This document shows, piece by piece, positions 44,551-52,402 of a DNA stretch of 64,000 bases (within the stretch, counting starts at the first letter, position 1; every line of letters starts with the position of its first letter). A program made the position numbers and the translations under genes. Below the pieces are notes generated by a model. It did not search any database and was not told where the DNA came from. It saw nothing but the letters and a program-made list of their open reading frames with translations. Source of the DNA: JAASSS01 sp021767745. Its GTDB lineage: Bacteria > Pseudomonadota > Gammaproteobacteria > UBA5335. Location: NCBI GenBank assembly GCA_034189165.1, contig JAXHVN010000003.1:173953-237952 (forward strand), written 5' to 3'.

Positions 44551-45044
44551 CCTGCCGGTGGCGCCGCCTCGCCGTCGGCGCCCATCGCCTCACGCAGCGT
44601 CTCCAGCGCACGGCTGACGTGCTGTCTGGCCTTGAACTGCGAGTTGAAGGCCATTCGCACCGTGCCCTGCCGGTCGATCACATAGGTGACTCGGCCGGGC
44701 AGGAAGCCCAAGGTGGCCGGTACGCCGTAGCGCTTGCGCACCGCGTTGCTCTCATCGCTCAGCAGCACGAACGGCAGCCCGTGCTTCTGCGCGAAGGCCT
44801 GATGTGAGGCGGGCGAGTCGCCGCTGACCCCGACCACGGCCGCCCCGGCGTCGGTGAACTGCTCATACTGATCGCGGAACGCGCACGCCTCCGCCGTACA
44901 GCCGGGGGTGTCGTCCTTCGGATAGAAATAAAGCACGACCGGCTGCGCTTCCAGCAGGTTGTAGAGCCGGACCGGCTCACCCGCCGCGTTCGGCAGCGTA
45001 AAGTCGGGCGCGCGGTCTCCCACGTCGATCTTGTTCGTCGTCAT
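44547..45044 (-). CDS. bcp: Thiol peroxidase Bcp (atypical 2-Cys peroxiredoxin)
   Basis: This 165-residue peroxiredoxin reduces peroxides with thioredoxin. The peroxidatic Cys49 and resolving Cys54 lie in DTPGCTAEACAFRD. The start MTTNKIDVGD has GGAGGAG about six bases upstream; the frame up to 45083 is not needed. It has a gap of 91 bases from the MaoC gene upstream on the same strand, filled by a terminator, so it is transcribed separately. trxA in this window could be its reductant. Confidence 0.95.
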   Translation of the reverse strand: MTTNKIDVGDRAPDFTLPNAAGEPVRLYNLLEAQPVVLYFYPKDDTPGCTAEACAFRDQYEQFTDAGAAVVGVSGDSPASHQAFAQKHGLPFVLLSDESNAVRKRYGVPATLGFLPGRVTYVIDRQGTVRMAFNSQFKARQHVSRALETLREAMGADGEAAPPAG

Positions 45045-45086
45045 CTGCTCTCCTCCTGCCCCGGGCGCGCTGCCCAGCGGCATACG

Positions 45087-45111
45087 AAAAAGGGGACCCC
45101 GAGGTCCCCTT
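45087..45111 (-). terminator. Rho-independent terminator of the MaoC gene
   Basis: AGGGGACC (45091-45098) and GGTCCCCT (45103-45110) form an 8-9 bp stem around a four-base loop. On the minus strand it ends in a run of T (complement of 45087-45091). It lies about 25 bases after the stop of the gene ending at 45136. Confidence 0.9.
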
Positions 45112-45135
45112 GTAAGTTCCGGTGTCGGCCGCGGC

Positions 45136-45984
45136 TCAGCCTGGCTCGAAGGTCGCCTTGGCCTTGGACAGCACCGTGTTGCCCTTCTGCGTCTCGGCCT
45201 GCACGAGCGCCTCGCCCTCGCCGGTCACCCAGATCTTGGTGACGATGTCGTCACCCGGATAGACCTGATCGGCGAAGCGCGCCTCGAAGGACTTGAAGCG
45301 GGCCGGATCGCCACCGCACAGCGCGTGCAGGATCGCGCGGCCGGTGAAGCCATAGGTGCAAAGGCCATGCAGGAACGGCTTCTTGTAGCCGGCCATCATG
45401 GCGAAATTCGGATCGATGTGGATTGGGTTCGGATCCCCGGACAGCCGATAGAGCGCCGCCTGCTCGGGACGCGTCTGGTAGGTCACCACATGGTCGGGAT
45501 CGCGGGCGGGCGGCTCGTTGATGCCTTCCGAGGACGGCCCGCGCTCGCCACCGAAACCGCCGGCGCCACGCAGGAAGATCGTCGCGTGGGTGGTGCAGAT
45601 CGGACCGTCCTTGTCCTGTACCAGGCCTTCCACGCCCAGCACCGCGGCCTTGCCCTTGTCCCACACCTCGGTGATCTTGCCGACGCACTCGACCTTGGCC
45701 TGCGGCGGAATCGGCCGGTGCAGGGTGATCGACTGTTCGCCGTGCAGCAGGTTGGCGAGGTTGATCTGCACCTTGCCCATCATGCCGCCCATGGACATCA
45801 TGCCGGCGATCACGCCGTAGGTCGGCAGGACCTTCGGGCCTTTCTGCTCGTAGACGAACTCGAGTTCGCCCTCCGGCTGCGCGCCGACGCCCAGGGCGTA
45901 GAGCTGTACGTCCTTCTTGGTCCAGGACGCGGGCATCGGGTTGAATGTTTCCCCAACCAGGTCGGGAGAGATGGGCTTCGCCAT
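45136..45984 (-). CDS. MaoC-type enoyl-CoA hydratase (hydratase 2)
   Basis: This 282-residue double hot-dog protein resembles the hydratase-2 domain of peroxisomal multifunctional enzyme type 2, which hydrates trans-2-enoyl-CoA to the (3R)-hydroxy form. The signature ALYRLSGDPNPIHIDP, FAMMAGYKKPFLHGLCTYGF is present, with Asp and His catalytic residues. AGGAG lies nine bases before the start at 45984. It is a single gene, divergent from an SDR that could be the next-step dehydrogenase. Likely acts on a branched or steroid-type CoA ester. Confidence 0.9.
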   Translation of the reverse strand: MAKPISPDLVGETFNPMPASWTKKDVQLYALGVGAQPEGELEFVYEQKGPKVLPTYGVIAGMMSMGGMMGKVQINLANLLHGEQSITLHRPIPPQAKVECVGKITEVWDKGKAAVLGVEGLVQDKDGPICTTHATIFLRGAGGFGGERGPSSEGINEPPARDPDHVVTYQTRPEQAALYRLSGDPNPIHIDPNFAMMAGYKKPFLHGLCTYGFTGRAILHALCGGDPARFKSFEARFADQVYPGDDIVTKIWVTGEGEALVQAETQKGNTVLSKAKATFEPG

Positions 45985-46129
45985 AGCGTTGCGCTCCTGC
46001 TGATCCGTCAACAGTGGAAAAAAGGTGGTGCGATAGTAGGTAGCGCCTCACCGGAGCGTCAAGGAACGCCACGACGGCAAGAGCCGCTATGCTGCGCGCT
46101 CGGCAATAGACGGTTGCGAGGAGAGCGAG

Positions 46130-46936
46130 ATGCCCACGGTTCTGATCACCGGCACGTCGTCCGGCATCGGCAAGGCGACGGTGGAACGCTTCGCGGCCGC
46201 CGGCTGGCAGGTGGTGGCGACGATGCGCCAGCCGGCGGACGCGGCGGATTTCGACTGGCCGGACGATGTGCTGGTCGAGCGGCTGGACCTGAATGATGCC
46301 AACAGCATCCTGCTGGCCAAGACTGCGGCCGAGGCCCGCTTCGGGCTCGTGGATGTGGTCGTCAACAACGCCGGCTATGGTCTGACCGGCGCCATCGAGA
46401 CCTGTTCGGAGGCGCAGGTACGGGCGTTTTTCGAGACCAACCTGTTCGGTACGCTGCGCGTCATCCGCACCTTCCTGCCGCAGATGCGCGAGCGCGACGC
46501 CGGCATGCTGATCAACGTCAGCAGCATCGGCGGACGCATGACATTCCCCTTCTATGGCTACTACAACGCCGGCAAGCATGCGCTCGAGTCGGTCAGCGAG
46601 GCGATCTGGCTCGAACTGCACGACACCGGGGTGCGGGTGAAGCTGATCGAACCCGGCTTCACGCAGACCGACTTTGCCACCGGCGGCCTGCAGCAGGGTG
46701 AGCACGAAATCCCCTTCTATGCCGAGCGTATCGAGCGGCTCACACAGCGACTGCAGCAGGGCCAGAGCGGCTCGCCGCCGACCGCAATCGCCGAGGCGAT
46801 CTTCCGCGCGGCCAACGACCCCTCCTCGCGGCTGCGCTACAGCGCCGGCAAGTACGCCTGGCTGTTGTTGACGCTGCGCCGATGGCTGCCGGACCGCGTC
46901 TTCATGAACCTCATCCGGCGAGCCGTGGCGCCGTAG
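46130..46936 (+). CDS. Short-chain dehydrogenase/reductase
   Basis: This 268-residue classical SDR has TGTSSGIGKA at residues 7-16, NNAGYG, the Ser in LINVSSIGG and the catalytic YYNAGKHA. After the core, the C-terminal part resembles the 17-beta-hydroxysteroid or retinol dehydrogenase-like group (YGLTGAIE; EPGFTQTDF), ending with a hydrophobic segment. NAD or NADP preference is not clear. GAGGAGAG lies upstream. The substrate is unknown, and it is divergent from the MaoC hydratase over 145 bases. Confidence 0.87.
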   Translation: MPTVLITGTSSGIGKATVERFAAAGWQVVATMRQPADAADFDWPDDVLVERLDLNDANSILLAKTAAEARFGLVDVVVNNAGYGLTGAIETCSEAQVRAFFETNLFGTLRVIRTFLPQMRERDAGMLINVSSIGGRMTFPFYGYYNAGKHALESVSEAIWLELHDTGVRVKLIEPGFTQTDFATGGLQQGEHEIPFYAERIERLTQRLQQGQSGSPPTAIAEAIFRAANDPSSRLRYSAGKYAWLLLTLRRWLPDRVFMNLIRRAVAP

Positions 46937-46971
46937 CGCGGGCGCGGCTATGCCGCGAGGATGGCCTCGCC

Positions 46972-46977
46972 TATAAT
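46972..46977 (+). promoter_or_regulatory. Candidate -10 for the cytochrome c pair
   Basis: A perfect TATAAT, 60-65 bases before the first cytochrome start. The -35 position has no good match. Confidence 0.45.
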
Positions 46978-47036
46978 CGGCGCCCGTTCGCGGCCGCGGC
47001 CCGCATTCGATCCGTCGACAAAGGTGCAGGAACTCC

Positions 47037-47357
47037 ATGAAGAATCAGCTTCTGTTGGTCGGCGCGCTCCTGTGTTGCCTCGCCACCGGCGCGGCCAGCG
47101 GCCAGGGTGATCCCGAGGCTGGCAAGCGTCTGGCGTCGACCTGTATGGGCTGTCATGGGATTCCCGGCTACCAGAACGTGTATCCCAGCTACCATGTGCC
47201 CAAGCTCGGCGGTCAGCACGCCGACTACATCGTCAGCGCGTTGCAGGCCTACAAGAACGGTCAGCGCGCGCACGACACGATGCACGCCAATGCCAGCGCG
47301 CTGAGCGAGCAGGCGATCCAGGATATCGCCGCGTATTTCGCGGCCGGCAACGAGTAA
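47037..47357 (+). CDS. Small periplasmic cytochrome c
   Basis: This 106-residue protein has a cleaved signal (about 1-22) and one heme site, Cys36-x2-Cys39-His40 (CMGCH). The Met ligand is probably in the C-terminal half near DTMHANA. It resembles class I c553/c5-type carriers. It is followed nine bases later by a second cytochrome, so the two probably form an electron-transfer pair or a split c4-like diheme unit. Confidence 0.9.
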   Translation: MKNQLLLVGALLCCLATGAASGQGDPEAGKRLASTCMGCHGIPGYQNVYPSYHVPKLGGQHADYIVSALQAYKNGQRAHDTMHANASALSEQAIQDIAAYFAAGNE

Positions 47358-47366
47358 GGAGCGGAC

Positions 47367-47702
47367 ATGCGGCGCGTGATGAACTGCAGCGTGGGGTTTG
47401 CCCTGATGCTGGGCATGGGCGTGGCGTACGCCGCCGCGCCCGATCCGGTCGCCGGGCGCGAGAAGGCCGCCGCCTGCTTTTCCTGCCACGGCGAGACCGG
47501 CAACGCGGAGTCGCCCGCCTTTCCCCGGCTGGCGGGCCAGTACCAGGACTATCTGGTGAAGGCGCTGGAAGCCTACGCCGACGGCTCGCGACAGAACGCC
47601 ATCATGCAGGGGTTCGCGGCCGCCCTGAGCGAGCAGGACCGCAAAGACATCGCCGCCTATTTCGCCAGTCAGAAGGGACTGGTGGTCAAGCGGTACGAGT
47701 AG
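47367..47702 (+). CDS. Small periplasmic cytochrome c
   Basis: This 111-residue protein has a signal (about 1-23) and the heme site Cys37-x2-Cys40-His41 (CFSCH); the axial Met is likely in NAIMQGFA. It shares the layout of the preceding cytochrome (RLAGQYQDYLVKALEAYADG), and the two may derive from duplication. Together they resemble the two halves of diheme cytochrome c4. Cognate oxidase or dehydrogenase is not in the window. Confidence 0.9.
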   Translation: MRRVMNCSVGFALMLGMGVAYAAAPDPVAGREKAAACFSCHGETGNAESPAFPRLAGQYQDYLVKALEAYADGSRQNAIMQGFAAALSEQDRKDIAAYFASQKGLVVKRYE

Positions 47703-47707
47703 CCGGC

Positions 47708-47956
47708 ATGTGGGCTTGGGTAGTCGGTATCGTCGTCGCGTTGATGTTGCTGGCGGTGGCGGCCGTCGTGGTGCTCGGCCTGCTGGCGCGCAGCGCCCTG
47801 GCTCGCCGTTGGCGTCAACGGTTGCTCGACACCGATGCCCAGCGGCGCGAGGCGCTGGTGCCGATCAACCCCTGGCAGCCCGGCTACCGGCGCGTCTGGC
47901 GCTCGCCCAGCGGCGCCACGCAGGAACAGGCCAAGGCTGACGAGGCGCCCCGCTAA
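47708..47956 (+). CDS. Small single-pass membrane protein
   Basis: This 82-residue protein begins with one strong transmembrane helix (about residues 3-27) followed by a basic amphipathic stretch (RRWRQRLL) and a short polar tail. It follows the second cytochrome by five bases, so it is likely cotranscribed. The last 92 bases overlap olsA in antisense. No family is recognised. It could be a membrane anchor or accessory for the cytochromes. Confidence 0.6.
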   Translation: MWAWVVGIVVALMLLAVAAVVVLGLLARSALARRWRQRLLDTDAQRREALVPINPWQPGYRRVWRSPSGATQEQAKADEAPR

Positions 47957-48671
47957 GCCAGTCTGCGATCGCCTGATGTGCCGCGTCGGCAGCCTGCTTG
48001 CGGTGTGCGACGCGGATGGCCGGCAGGAAGGCGACCTCCACATGGGTGCGCTCGCGCCCGAGCAGCTGCCACAGGTGAGGCAGCAGGCTGTCGTCGTCGA
48101 CGAAAGGTGCCAGCCGATCCCGTTCCCCCCTGCCGTCCAGATAGCGCAGCGCCACCGGCGTCAGCGGCACCTCGGCGATCACGGCCGCGTGCAGCAGCGC
48201 AGCGCGGAACGGGGCGAGGCGCTCGCCGCGCGTGGTGGTGCCCTCGGGGAACAGCGTCAGTGTGTGTCCCTGCCCCAGTCGGCTGCCGGCCTGGAAGACG
48301 GCATGCGCCGCGTCCCGTTGCACCTCCCGACGCAGGAAGAGCGTATCGAGATGACTCGCCATCCGGCCGAGCACGGGCCAGCCGCGCACGTCGGCCTTGG
48401 CGATGAAGCTCGTGGGGCTGCAGGCGCCGATGGCGATCACGTCGAGCCAGGAAATGTGGTTGGCGACCAGCAGCGTCGGTGCCGGCGGGCAGGTGCCATG
48501 GAGGGAGATCCGCAGCGCCAGGATCCGCGCCAGCCGTCGGTACGCCCGCTGGCGTCGTGCCGGCGAGACGCGGCGACCGCGCCATTGCGCGAGGCCGACT
48601 TCCAGCCATGCTGCGGCCAGCCAGACTGCCAGCCGCAGCGCGCGGCTCAGCCGCCGCAGGTGGCGCCTCAC
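47865..48671 (-). CDS. olsA: OlsA-like lyso-ornithine lipid O-acyltransferase
   Basis: This 268-residue PlsC-family enzyme has an N-terminal membrane anchor and the NHxxxxD motif (NHISWLD), followed by FIAKADVRGWPVLGR, and the FPEGTTTRG motif. Placed right after olsB with a GTGA overlap, it probably adds the second acyl chain to lyso-ornithine lipid, though it could also act on glycerolipids. The GTG start at 48671 is chosen for this overlap; the longer open frame lies within olsB. The C-terminal 20 residues are basic and overlap the small membrane protein gene. Confidence 0.88.
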   Translation of the reverse strand: MRRHLRRLSRALRLAVWLAAAWLEVGLAQWRGRRVSPARRQRAYRRLARILALRISLHGTCPPAPTLLVANHISWLDVIAIGACSPTSFIAKADVRGWPVLGRMASHLDTLFLRREVQRDAAHAVFQAGSRLGQGHTLTLFPEGTTTRGERLAPFRAALLHAAVIAEVPLTPVALRYLDGRGERDRLAPFVDDDSLLPHLWQLLGRERTHVEVAFLPAIRVAHRKQAADAAHQAIADWLSGAPRQPWPVPAWRRWASARRAGSRAARG

Positions 48672-49432
48672 GCAGCGACGCTGAAGTGTCGGGCGTAGCG
48701 ATTCGCCAACTGCCGACGCGGCAGCAGCACGAACAGGTCGGCGCAGTCGAAGTCGCGGTCCCAATAGGCCTGGCCGGACACGCGTGCGCCGACGCGCAGG
48801 TAGGTCCGCAGCAGGGGCGGCAGCGGCAGGGGCGGCACGATCGTGCCATCCGGCGCCGGCAGCGGGTGCCGGGTCGCCACCGCCAGTTCCTCGGGCAGGC
48901 GTCGATCTGGTGTGATGTTCGCGATCATGGCGTGGATCGCGCCGATGCCGCAGGCCAGCGGGATGCTGCCGCAACCGATGAGGTAGTCCCCCCGGGTGTG
49001 GCTGAACAGCTGCGCCACGCCCTGCCACAGCACGGCCAGGGTGGCGCCGCTGCGATAGCGGGGGTGGATACAGGTGCGGCCGAGCTCGATGAAGCGGCCC
49101 GGCAGGCCCAGCACCGCGCCGAGTTCGAACTCCGTCTGCGAGTAGTAGCCGCCGGCACGCGCGGCGCCTTCCGGCGTTAGCACGCGGGTGTAGCCCACGA
49201 CGTTGTCGGCCGCCCGATCGATCACCACCAGATGCTCGCAATGCGCATCGAAGCGATCCGCCTCCTGCCGCCCGGCGCTGGCCGTGACGGTGGTGTCGGG
49301 CAGAAACACCTCATGCCGCAGGGCCTGGGCCTGCTCGATCCAGCGGGGGGCGTCGGTGACCACGGCCTGCAGCCGCCGCGCCGGCTCGATGGCGACGCGG
49401 TCGCGTTGCGAGGGATCGGTGCGCTGGGGCAT
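48668..49432 (-). CDS. olsB: OlsB-like ornithine N-acyltransferase
   Basis: This 254-residue GNAT-fold acyltransferase makes lyso-ornithine lipid from ornithine and a 3-hydroxyacyl-ACP. Features include LRHEVFLPD, AHCEHLVVID, VVGYTRVLTPEGA, ELGRTCIHPRYRSG and GCGSIPL. GGAGA lies six bases before the start. It heads olsB-olsA, and upstream stand four 11-bp-phased GTCA repeats that look like a PhoB box. Ornithine lipids replace phospholipids under phosphate limitation in several bacteria, so Pho control makes sense. Divergent from dsbB. Confidence 0.93.
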   Translation of the reverse strand: MPQRTDPSQRDRVAIEPARRLQAVVTDAPRWIEQAQALRHEVFLPDTTVTASAGRQEADRFDAHCEHLVVIDRAADNVVGYTRVLTPEGAARAGGYYSQTEFELGAVLGLPGRFIELGRTCIHPRYRSGATLAVLWQGVAQLFSHTRGDYLIGCGSIPLACGIGAIHAMIANITPDRRLPEELAVATRHPLPAPDGTIVPPLPLPPLLRTYLRVGARVSGQAYWDRDFDCADLFVLLPRRQLANRYARHFSVAA

Positions 49433-49458
49433 CAGGTTCTCCGCTGCGGGTTTGCGGC

Positions 49459-49514
49459 ACCTTAGGACGATGCAGTGACCGCTCGTTGACGCTGCGGTGA
49501 CGCGCAGGTGACGT
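49459..49514 (-). promoter_or_regulatory. Candidate PhoB (Pho box) promoter of olsBA
   Basis: On the minus strand GTCA recurs four times at exact 11-base steps (complement of TGAC at 49509-49512, 49498-49501, 49487-49490 and 49476-49479), in units such as GCGTCAC and CGGTCAC. Eleven bases after the last comes a -10-like TAAGGT (49464-49459). PhoB boxes are 11-bp-phased CTGTCAT repeats placed about 10-11 bases before the -10. Confidence 0.7.
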
Positions 49515-49572
49515 GGCCGGGTGGGTGCGGGATCATGTGGCCACCTTGGGGGCTGGTGGCAGGAGGGAGTAC

Positions 49573-50097
49573 ATGCGGCAGATGCTGCGCCGTCCGGACG
49601 CGCGCCGGGGGCTCAATGGATTGGGCGCGCTGACCTGCGCCGGTCTGATCGGCTTCGCCTATTACCTGCAGTACGCGCAGGGCTTGCCGCCCTGCCCGCT
49701 GTGCATTCTGCAGCGCATTGCGTTCCTGCTGCTGGCGCTGGTCTTTCTGGTCGCTGCGGCGCATGCGCCGCGGGGCGTCGGCCGCTGGGGCTACGTGCTG
49801 CTGCTGCTGATGGTGGGCGGGGCCGGTGGTGCGATCGCCGGGCGACACGTCTATCTGCAGCACCTGCCGGCGGATCAGGTTGCCGCCTGCGGCCCGGATC
49901 TCGGCTACATCGTCTCTTCGCTGCCGTTGCTGGAGGCGCTGGAGGTGATCCTGCGCGGCTCCGGCAGCTGCGCGGCGACGCAGTGGACCTGGCTGTCGCT
50001 CAGCATCCCCGACTGGGCGCTGCTGTGGTTCGTCGTGCTTACCGTGGGCGGCGTGCTGGTGAACGGCATCCGGCCGGTGCCTTCGCCGCCGCGCTAG
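49573..50097 (+). CDS. dsbB: Disulfide bond formation protein DsbB
   Basis: This 174-residue inner-membrane protein reoxidises DsbA with quinone. Four transmembrane segments are visible. The quinone-linked pair is Cys41-Cys44 (CPLC) and the second periplasmic pair is Cys106 and Cys133. AGGAGG is six bases before the start at 49573, much better than the upstream frame at 49513. Its 3' end shares CTAG with the cysQ stop. dsbA is not in the window. Confidence 0.95.
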   Translation: MRQMLRRPDARRGLNGLGALTCAGLIGFAYYLQYAQGLPPCPLCILQRIAFLLLALVFLVAAAHAPRGVGRWGYVLLLLMVGGAGGAIAGRHVYLQHLPADQVAACGPDLGYIVSSLPLLEALEVILRGSGSCAATQWTWLSLSIPDWALLWFVVLTVGGVLVNGIRPVPSPPR

Positions 50098-50891
50098 GCG
50101 AGTGGCGCGCCCCAGTCGATCGAGGCATCGCCGAAGGCAAGAAAGTGCGGGTTGAGGTATTCGGCCTTGCCGTTGTAGCGCAGGGGGGCCAGCTGGGTAT
50201 CGGTCAGGCGGCCGCCGGCGACTTCCAGCACGGCCTGCGCGGCGGCGGTGTCCCATTCGCTGGTGGGCCCGAGGCGGGGGTAGATGTCGGCCTCGCCCTC
50301 GGCGATCAGGCAGATCTTCAGTGAGCTGCCGATGCTGCGCACGCTGGGTTCGCCGAAGTGCCGCAGATAGGCATCGATCGCCGCCGAGCGGTGGCTGCGG
50401 CTGGCAACGGCCACCAGGGCCTGCGGATCGGCGGGGCGCACACGGATGACCCGTCGCTCGCCGTCGGCCGTCAGCTTGTGCGCCTGCCCGCCGCGGGCCG
50501 CCAGATACATGCTGCCCCCGACCGGCACGTAGACGACTCCCAGCACCGGCTCGCCGTGCTCGATGAGCGCGACATTGACGGTGAATTCGCCATTGCGGTT
50601 GATGAACTCCTTGGTCCCGTCCAGCGGGTCGATCAGCCAGTACCGCGTCCAGCTCTGCCGCTCCGAGTAGGGGATGGCCGCCGCTTCCTCGGAAAGCACC
50701 GGGATGGCGGGCGTCAGGGCGCCGAGGCCGCGCACCAGGATCCGATGCGAGGCGGTGTCCGCGGCGGTCAGCGGGGAGTCGTCGGCCTTGGTCTCCACGG
50801 TGATCGGATCGCCGTAGATCGCCAGGATGGCATCGCCTGCCTCGCGGGCCAGCTGCGCCACCGGCTCCAGATAACTCTCCAGCTCGCTCAT
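50094..50891 (-). CDS. cysQ: 3'(2'),5'-bisphosphate nucleotidase CysQ
   Basis: This 265-residue Mg-dependent, Li-sensitive phosphatase of the inositol monophosphatase fold hydrolyses PAP to AMP in sulfate assimilation. Motifs are DSPLTAADTASH, LSEEAAAIP, WLIDPLDGTKEFINRNGEFTV and the C-terminal EWDTAAAQAVLEVAGG. Length is normal (about 246-270). It starts immediately after the rhlB stop (TGAATG), so they may share a transcript, though without pathway link. Confidence 0.95.
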   Translation of the reverse strand: MSELESYLEPVAQLAREAGDAILAIYGDPITVETKADDSPLTAADTASHRILVRGLGALTPAIPVLSEEAAAIPYSERQSWTRYWLIDPLDGTKEFINRNGEFTVNVALIEHGEPVLGVVYVPVGGSMYLAARGGQAHKLTADGERRVIRVRPADPQALVAVASRSHRSAAIDAYLRHFGEPSVRSIGSSLKICLIAEGEADIYPRLGPTSEWDTAAAQAVLEVAGGRLTDTQLAPLRYNGKAEYLNPHFLAFGDASIDWGAPLA

Positions 50892-52151
50892 TCAGTCGGA
50901 TCCTTGTGCAGTGGCAGGGGGGCGACGACGGCCGCGCCGGGGGGTGGCGGCCGACGCACTGCGCGTGGCCGGCGCCGGGGTCACCAGTGTCGCCGGCAGC
51001 GGCGTGACCTCGATCTTTTCACCGATATAGTCTTCGATCTCCGGCAGCGAGTAGCAGTAGCGCTCGCAGCACAGCGCGATGGCCTCGCCGGTGCTGCCGG
51101 CGCGCGCCGTGCGGCCGATCCGATGCACGTAGTCCTGCGCATCCTGCGGCAGGTCGTAGTTGATCACGTGCGAGACGTCGGGAATGTGCAGGCCCCGGGC
51201 CGCCACGTCCGTCGCCACCAGCACGTCGAGTTCGCCGGCGTCGAAGCGCTGCAGCAGGCGTTCCCGCTTCTGCTGGGGCACATCACCGCTCAGCAGCCCG
51301 GCACGATAGTCGTTGCCACGCAGGTAGCGATGGACGCGATCGCAGTCCCGCTTGGTATTGCAGAAGATCATCACCCGGCCCTGATCGATTTCGCCCAGCA
51401 GGGTCAGCAGCGCCGGGATCTTGTCCTCGTCGGCCACGTGATAGAGCCGCTGGCGTGCGCCCGCCGCGGTCCGCCTGGCCGGATCGATGCGCACCAGTTG
51501 CGGCGCGTTCATATGCTCGTAGGCGAGCTCGGTCACCCGGTAGGAGAGCGTCGCCGAGAACAGCAGGTTCAGCCGCGTATCGGTGGGCGGCAGGCGCCGC
51601 AGCAGATAGCGAATATCGCGGATGAAGCCGAGATCGAACATGCGATCGGCCTCGTCCAGCACGACAACCTCGGTGTGCCGGAAGTCGAACACGCGCTGTT
51701 TGAAGTAGTCGATGATGCGCCCGGGCGTGCCGATCAGCAGGTCGACGCCGCTGGCGATCTGCTCGCGCTGCTGCTGATAGCCCGTGCCGCCGTAGGCCAC
51801 CACCGGCACCAGCCCGGTGCCGGCAGCCAGCGCCTCGGCGTCCTTGTGGATCTGCGCGGCGAGTTCCCGCGTCGGCGCCAGGATCAGCGCACGGGGCTGA
51901 TTCGCCCGCCGCTCGGGCGGTGCCGGTCGCTGCAGCAGTCGCTGCAGGGTGCCGAACAGGAAGGCGGCGGTCTTGCCCGTGCCGGTCTGCGCCTCGCCGG
52001 CGACATCCCTGTCCTGCAGGAGCAGGGGCAGGGTGGCCGCCTGGATCGGTGTGCAGTGGCTGAAGCCCGCTGCCGCGGCACTGGCCAGCAGTAGCGGGTG
52101 CAGCGGCAGCTGCGCCAGGGCGAGCTCGGTGGTGAGCGCGTTTTGCGTCAT
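50892..52151 (-). CDS. rhlB: DEAD-box RNA helicase RhlB
   Basis: This 419-residue ATP-dependent RNA helicase is part of the RNA degradosome in enterobacteria. Conserved motifs are FSHCTPIQAATLP, AQTGTGKTAAF, PTRELAAQI, GTPGRI, DEAD in VVLDEADRMFD, SAT in LFSATLS, ATDVAARGLHI and HRIGRTARAG. The C-terminus is basic (RRGRRRPPATA). It is divergent from trxA-rho, exactly as in E. coli, which supports the RhlB assignment over RhlE. Confidence 0.95.
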   Translation of the reverse strand: MTQNALTTELALAQLPLHPLLLASAAAAGFSHCTPIQAATLPLLLQDRDVAGEAQTGTGKTAAFLFGTLQRLLQRPAPPERRANQPRALILAPTRELAAQIHKDAEALAAGTGLVPVVAYGGTGYQQQREQIASGVDLLIGTPGRIIDYFKQRVFDFRHTEVVVLDEADRMFDLGFIRDIRYLLRRLPPTDTRLNLLFSATLSYRVTELAYEHMNAPQLVRIDPARRTAAGARQRLYHVADEDKIPALLTLLGEIDQGRVMIFCNTKRDCDRVHRYLRGNDYRAGLLSGDVPQQKRERLLQRFDAGELDVLVATDVAARGLHIPDVSHVINYDLPQDAQDYVHRIGRTARAGSTGEAIALCCERYCYSLPEIEDYIGEKIEVTPLPATLVTPAPATRSASAATPRRGRRRPPATAQGSD

Positions 52152-52240
52152 CGGCGATTCAGGGTGGAGGGCGCCGCGGCAGGTATTGGCGCGACGCCTG
52201 AAATAAGGGAGAATGCGCGTTCAAGGCGAAGGACTTGCAT

Positions 52241-52260
52241 CCGGCCGTATCCGGCCGTAT
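52241..52260. repeat. Short tandem repeat upstream of trxA
   Basis: CCGGCCGTAT occurs twice in tandem in the 251-base divergent region between rhlB and trxA (52152-52402). It may reflect slippage or a binding site for a regulator of one of the two genes; no function is implied. Confidence 0.7.
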
Positions 52261-52289
52261 CGTTCTGAGCAAGTGCAGCGCATCACGCA

Positions 52290-52318
52290 TTGACTGCACA
52301 TTCTGCCTGAATTCCATA
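52290..52318 (+). promoter_or_regulatory. Candidate trxA promoter
   Basis: TTGACT (52290-52295) is a good -35 and is followed at 17 bases by TCCATA (52313-52318), a poor -10. It lies about 85 bases before the trxA start. Confidence 0.3.
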
Positions 52319-52402
52319 CCCGGCGTCATGCGCCAACCCACCTTCCGCTGCGCGGGGCGTACAACGCGTCTCTCGTATCGTCTCAACGGAGAACCACTGC
52401 CT

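Noticed and set aside
45251..47038. 595-codon minus-strand frame covering the SDR and MaoC genes
   Set aside because: It overlaps the MaoC gene in another frame and the SDR in antisense, with no conserved motifs.
52235..52402. Upstream in-frame extension of trxA
   Set aside because: Its residues do not resemble thioredoxin or a signal peptide, and it includes the tandem repeat and likely promoter region; GTG 52403 fits the family.
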